Shown here: piece by piece, positions 60,856 to 64,000 of the stretch
Position numbering within the stretch: the stretch's first letter is position 1
Layout of the letters: every line of letters starts with the position of its first letter
Source: Bacillota bacterium
GTDB lineage: Bacteria; Bacillota; Clostridia; Oscillospirales; Ruminococcaceae
NCBI GenBank assembly: GCA_023443315.1
Contig: JAEZVA010000044.1
Coordinates: 18,615 to 82,614, forward strand
Direction: 5' to 3'
Length of the DNA stretch: 64,000 nucleotides
The notes under the pieces: model-generated
Told to the model about the DNA's origin: nothing
The model's input: only the letters and a program-made list of their open reading frames with translations
Database searches by the model: none
Translations under genes and position numbers: made by a program

Positions 60856-62097
60856 ATGAAGCGTGTGGTCATTACCGGCATTGGGGCGCTTACCTCACTG
60901 GGCAAGGATACCGACGCGTTCTGGCAGAGCATCAAGGCAGGCAGGCACGGCATATCCGCCATAGAGGGGTTTGACACCACGGGCTATGAGGCAACGCTTG
61001 CCGCAGAGATAAAGGATTTTGACCCCGTCGCATACGGTATAGAGAAAAAAGAGGCGCGGCGTATGGATCGCTACTGCCAGTTTGCCATGGCGGCAACCGG
61101 CATGGCCATTGCCGACTGCGGCACAGAATTTGCGAATGACGACCCCTTTCGCATCGGGGTAATCGTCAGCTCGGGCATCGGCGGCATGCAGACCAACAGC
61201 GACGAGAATAAAAAGCTGTTTGAAAAGGGCCCCAAGCGCATCTCTCCGTTTTATGTACCCATGATTATCGCCAATATGGCGTCGGGCATGATATCGATGC
61301 GATACGGGTTTAAGGGCAGCTCCACCTGTATCGTCACTGCGTGCGCCACGAGCACCGATTCGCTGGGCGCGGCGTTTCGCTCCATCAAGCACGGCTACCA
61401 CGATGTGATGATAGCAGGCGGCGCGGAGGCGGCAATCATCCCGATATCGATCGCGGGCTTTTCGAACATGATGGCGCTTTCCACCGCAAAAGACCCCGAC
61501 CGCGCGTCCATTCCCTTTGATAAGCAGCGCGACGGCTTTATTATGGGCGACGGCGCGGGTGTGCTTATACTCGAGGAGCTGGAGCACGCCAAGGCGCGCG
61601 GCGCAAAGATTTACGCCGAGATAACGGGCTATGGCTCCACGAACGACGCGCACCATATCACAAGCCCCGACCCCGACGGCGAGGGCGCCGCGCAGGCAAT
61701 GCGCTTTGCCATGCAGGAGAGCGGGCTTACCCCAAAAGATATCGGCTACATCAACGCCCATGGCACCTCGACCCCCTTAAACGATAAGTTTGAGACCGCC
61801 GCCATTAAAAAGGCGCTGGGTGAGGACGCCTACACCACCCCAATTAGCTCCACCAAAAGCATGACGGGGCATCTGCTGGGCGGCGCGGGCGGTGTGGAGG
61901 CGATTGTGTGTGCGCTCTCGCTGCGCGACGGCATCATTCCGCCCACCGCGGGCTACCGCGAAAAGGATGAGGAGTGCGACCTAGACTATGTGACCGAGGG
62001 CGCGCGAAAGGCACATATCACAGCGGCGCTTTCCAACTCTTTGGGGTTTGGCGGGCACAACGCAACGCTCTGCCTGAAAAAGTACGACAACTCGTAA
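60856..62097 (+). CDS. fabF: 3-oxoacyl-ACP synthase II
   Basis: 413 residues. Catalytic Cys in VTACATSTDSLGAAF, first His in INAHGTSTPLNDKFE, Lys and second His in STKSMTGHLLGGAGG. Elongates acyl-ACP. AAGGGGGAATCACCG precedes ATG, 36 bp after fabG. Confidence 0.97.
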   Translation: MKRVVITGIGALTSLGKDTDAFWQSIKAGRHGISAIEGFDTTGYEATLAAEIKDFDPVAYGIEKKEARRMDRYCQFAMAATGMAIADCGTEFANDDPFRIGVIVSSGIGGMQTNSDENKKLFEKGPKRISPFYVPMIIANMASGMISMRYGFKGSSTCIVTACATSTDSLGAAFRSIKHGYHDVMIAGGAEAAIIPISIAGFSNMMALSTAKDPDRASIPFDKQRDGFIMGDGAGVLILEELEHAKARGAKIYAEITGYGSTNDAHHITSPDPDGEGAAQAMRFAMQESGLTPKDIGYINAHGTSTPLNDKFETAAIKKALGEDAYTTPISSTKSMTGHLLGGAGGVEAIVCALSLRDGIIPPTAGYREKDEECDLDYVTEGARKAHITAALSNSLGFGGHNATLCLKKYDNS

Positions 62098-62146
62098 TGC
62101 CATATACGCTTTAAATCGCCGAAAAATGGCGAGACGGAGGTTTTTT

Positions 62147-62626
62147 ATGCAATCGACAAAGCCAACTATTGAGAATATCAAAGAGCTGGTCAGCCACTTT
62201 GCAAGCAGCGGGCTTGGTTCCTTTACGCTGCAGGATGGGGATTTCCTGCTGCGCCTTGAGAGCGACGCGGCTGCGGCGGCACATGGTTCGGCATCGGCAG
62301 CCACAGCACCTACGGCAGCCCAGCCACAGGACTGCGCGCCCAAGACTGCCCCGCAGCCGGAGCAGGAGCCCCCCGTACCCTGCCAACCTGAGGGCACCGT
62401 GGTTACCGCACCCGTGGTGGGCACGTTTTACCGCGCCGCATCCCCCGATAAGCCGCCGTTTGTAACGGAGGGGCAGAAGGTGAAAAAGGGCGACGTGCTG
62501 TTTATCATCGAGTCGATGAAGCTGATGAACGAGATTCAGAGCGAATGCGACGGCACGGTAGGCAAGATACTGGTGCAGGACGGACAGGGCGTGGAGTTTG
62601 GTCAGCCACTTCTTACGCTAATTTAG
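62147..62626 (+). CDS. accB: Biotin carboxyl carrier protein of acetyl-CoA carboxylase
   Basis: 159 residues from ATG (MQSTKPTIENIKEL; ACGGAGG upstream). N-terminal helix, an Ala/Pro-rich linker at about 45-85 (TAPQPEQEPPVPCQPEG), and the biotinyl domain at 88-159 with IESMKLMNEIQSECDG. The biotinylated lysine motif reads ESMKLM instead of the more common EAMKLM. Carries carboxybiotin between AccC and AccAD. Confidence 0.96.
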   Translation: MQSTKPTIENIKELVSHFASSGLGSFTLQDGDFLLRLESDAAAAAHGSASAATAPTAAQPQDCAPKTAPQPEQEPPVPCQPEGTVVTAPVVGTFYRAASPDKPPFVTEGQKVKKGDVLFIIESMKLMNEIQSECDGTVGKILVQDGQGVEFGQPLLTLI

Positions 62627-62675
62627 CCGCCCAAGACAATCGCATTTATCGCCCCAGGGCGGAAGGGAGGCAGCT

Positions 62676-63107
62676 ATGCCGCTGTTAAACAAGGAACAGA
62701 TTATGGAGATTATCCCCCACCGCGACCCGTTCCTGCTCATCGACGAGGTAGAGGAGCTGGAGCCGGGTGTACGCGCCGTTGCAATCAAGCACATTAAGCC
62801 GGACGAGGATTGGTTTCGCGGGCATTTTCCCGGTCACCCCGTGGTGCCGGGTGTATTAATTGTTGAGATGCTGGCGCAGGCGGGTGCCGTGTGTGCGCTG
62901 TCGCTGCCCGAAAACCGCGGGAGAATCGGACTGTTTGCGGGTATTGACGGGCTTAAGTTTCGCCGTCAGGTGCTGCCGGGCGACACGATTCGGCTCGAGG
63001 TGGAGATGATTAAGCTGCGCACTCAGGCGGGTGTGTGTAAGGCTTTTGCCACCGTTAACGGGGAACGTGCCGTCAGCGGTGAGCTGACATTTATGTTCTC
63101 TAAGTGA
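62676..63107 (+). CDS. fabZ: 3-hydroxyacyl-ACP dehydratase
   Basis: 143 residues, hot-dog fold. EIIPHRDPFLLIDEV opening, catalytic His in HFPGHPVVPGVLIVEMLAQA (with the helix Glu), then FAGIDGLKFRRQVLPGD. Dehydrates 3-hydroxyacyl-ACP. GGAAGGGAGGCAGCT precedes ATG. Position between accB and accC is conserved in Firmicutes. Confidence 0.96.
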   Translation: MPLLNKEQIMEIIPHRDPFLLIDEVEELEPGVRAVAIKHIKPDEDWFRGHFPGHPVVPGVLIVEMLAQAGAVCALSLPENRGRIGLFAGIDGLKFRRQVLPGDTIRLEVEMIKLRTQAGVCKAFATVNGERAVSGELTFMFSK

Positions 63108-63146
63108 AAACTCGGCACAACAAGCCGGAAAGGCATGGTCATACAG

Positions 63147-64000
63147 ATGTTTGAGAAGGTGCTTATCGCAAACCGCGGCGAGATTGCCGTTCGTATCATT
63201 CGCGCCTGCAGGGAGCTTGGTATCCGCACCGTGGCGGTGTTTTCGCAGCCCGACCGCAGCGCGTTGCACGCAAAGATAGCCGATGAGGCGGTGTGCATCG
63301 GTCCCGCCGCAACCAAGGACAGCTACCTAAGCACCAAGGCGATCCTCGCGGCATGCGAGCTGACAGGTGCCGACGCGGTTCACCCCGGGTTCGGGTTTTT
63401 ATCCGAGAATGCGGCGTTTGCGCGGTTGTGCGAAATTTGCGGCGTAGCGTTTGTGGGGCCTACCCCCGACGCGATGGAGCGCATGGGCGATAAATCCCGC
63501 GCAAAGGAAACGATGATACAGGCGGGTGTGCCGGTTATCCCCGGCTCGGCGGGTGCGGTAAAAACCCTAGATGAGGCACGTGCGGCGGCTGCGCTTACGG
63601 GCTACCCGCTTTTGATTAAGGCGGCGGCGGGCGGCGGCGGACGCGGCATACGACGGGTAAACAGCGAGTGTGAGCTTGAGGCGCAGATGACGGCGGCGGC
63701 AAACGAGGCAAAGCTGTTTTTTGGCGACGACGCGGTGTACATCGAAAAGCTGCTGATTAACCCAAGACATATCGAGATACAGATTTTAGCCGACCATTAC
63801 GGCAACTGCATTTATCTTGGCGAGCGCGACTGCTCACTGCAGCGGCGCAACCAGAAGATTTTAGAGGAGTCGCCCTCGCCGTCCCCCCTGATGACCCCCG
63901 AGCTGCGCAGCGCCATGGGCAACGCGGCGGTTAAAGCGGCACAGGTGGTGGGCTACCGCAACGCGGGCACCATCGAGTTTTTGGTAGACGACACGGGTGC
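63147..64000 (+). CDS. accC: Biotin carboxylase of acetyl-CoA carboxylase (5' part)
   Basis: Open at the right edge: 284 codons visible of about 450. FEKVLIANRGEIAVRIIRAC (biotin-carboxylase N-domain), VHPGFGFLSENAAFA, the ATP-grasp glycine loop KAAAGGGGRGIRRV, and YIEKLLINPRHIEIQILAD followed by ERDCSLQRRNQKILEE. The start may be this ATG (MFEKV) or an in-frame ATG 12 bp upstream that sits closer to GGAAAGG. Carboxylates biotin on AccB with ATP and bicarbonate. Confidence 0.96.
   Translation, partial: MFEKVLIANRGEIAVRIIRACRELGIRTVAVFSQPDRSALHAKIADEAVCIGPAATKDSYLSTKAILAACELTGADAVHPGFGFLSENAAFARLCEICGVAFVGPTPDAMERMGDKSRAKETMIQAGVPVIPGSAGAVKTLDEARAAAALTGYPLLIKAAAGGGGRGIRRVNSECELEAQMTAAANEAKLFFGDDAVYIEKLLINPRHIEIQILADHYGNCIYLGERDCSLQRRNQKILEESPSPSPLMTPELRSAMGNAAVKAAQVVGYRNAGTIEFLVDDTG

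Noticed and set aside
60895..61761. 288-codon minus-strand ORF opposite fabF
   Set aside because: Shadow of fabF; cysteine, histidine and arginine rich without any family motif.

Overview
The window looks like the chromosome of a spore-forming, Gram-positive clostridial bacterium, probably an Oscillospirales/Ruminococcaceae-type lineage. This is inferred from the strong AGGAGG-type ribosome sites, a sporulation regulator (spoIIID), a zapA/mreBCD/mrdA wall cluster, a FabK-type fatty-acid operon and paired half-size chromate transporters. The right two thirds is GC-rich; the left 22 kb is clearly AT-richer.

The central observation is that spoIIID is cut in two. Its 3' half (54 codons plus stop) lies on the minus strand at 19-183. 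Its 5' half (38 codons from a GTG start, with a SigmaE-like promoter) lies on the minus strand at 21961-22074. Joining the two at a shared 6-bp core, TATGTA (183-188 and 21960-21965), restores one uninterrupted 92-residue SpoIIID. The 21,777 bp between them begin, right at the core, with a large serine recombinase gene. The two element ends together form an imperfect inverted repeat (17-nt arms, 13 of 17 matching), as expected for a serine-integrase attP. This is the architecture of the B. subtilis skin element in sigK, here in spoIIID.

Element cargo, left to right: large serine recombinase and a 63-aa partner ORF; a tyrosine recombinase; a class-2-like DISARM anti-phage operon on the minus strand (HAD-domain protein of unknown role, cytosine methyltransferase drmMII, drmE, helicase drmA, DUF1998 drmB; no drmC seen); a non-coding stretch with three structured repeats; two tandem paralogous small genes; an AAA/DUF4143 ATPase; a decayed second copy of the spoIIID start; a secreted M23-like peptidase; and a lipoprotein with a close paralog outside the element.

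Right of spoIIID: paired chrA genes, the paralogous lipoprotein and a cupin protein. A leftward growth and division cluster follows (zapA, U32 peptidase, dut, DUF4321, maf, mreB, mreC, mreD, mrdA, minD-like, mgsA). Next come glgP, a small DUF2007-like gene, and a pyridoxal kinase with an ECF S component. A leftward aromatic operon aroF-aroB-aroA-aroC-pheA is preceded by a complete Phe/Tyr-type leader-peptide attenuator. Then an oligopeptide-binding lipoprotein, a glycolysis run (pgk, acyltransferase, tpiA, gpmI), hflX and a nitroreductase. The window ends in a fatty-acid operon (fabH, fabK, fabG, fabF, accB, fabZ, accC, the last open at the right edge) with fabD divergent. Both fab promoter regions share a GGGTATCAT motif that may be an operator.

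No tRNA, rRNA or CRISPR array was recognised by eye. All similarity statements come from reading the sequence; no search was run.
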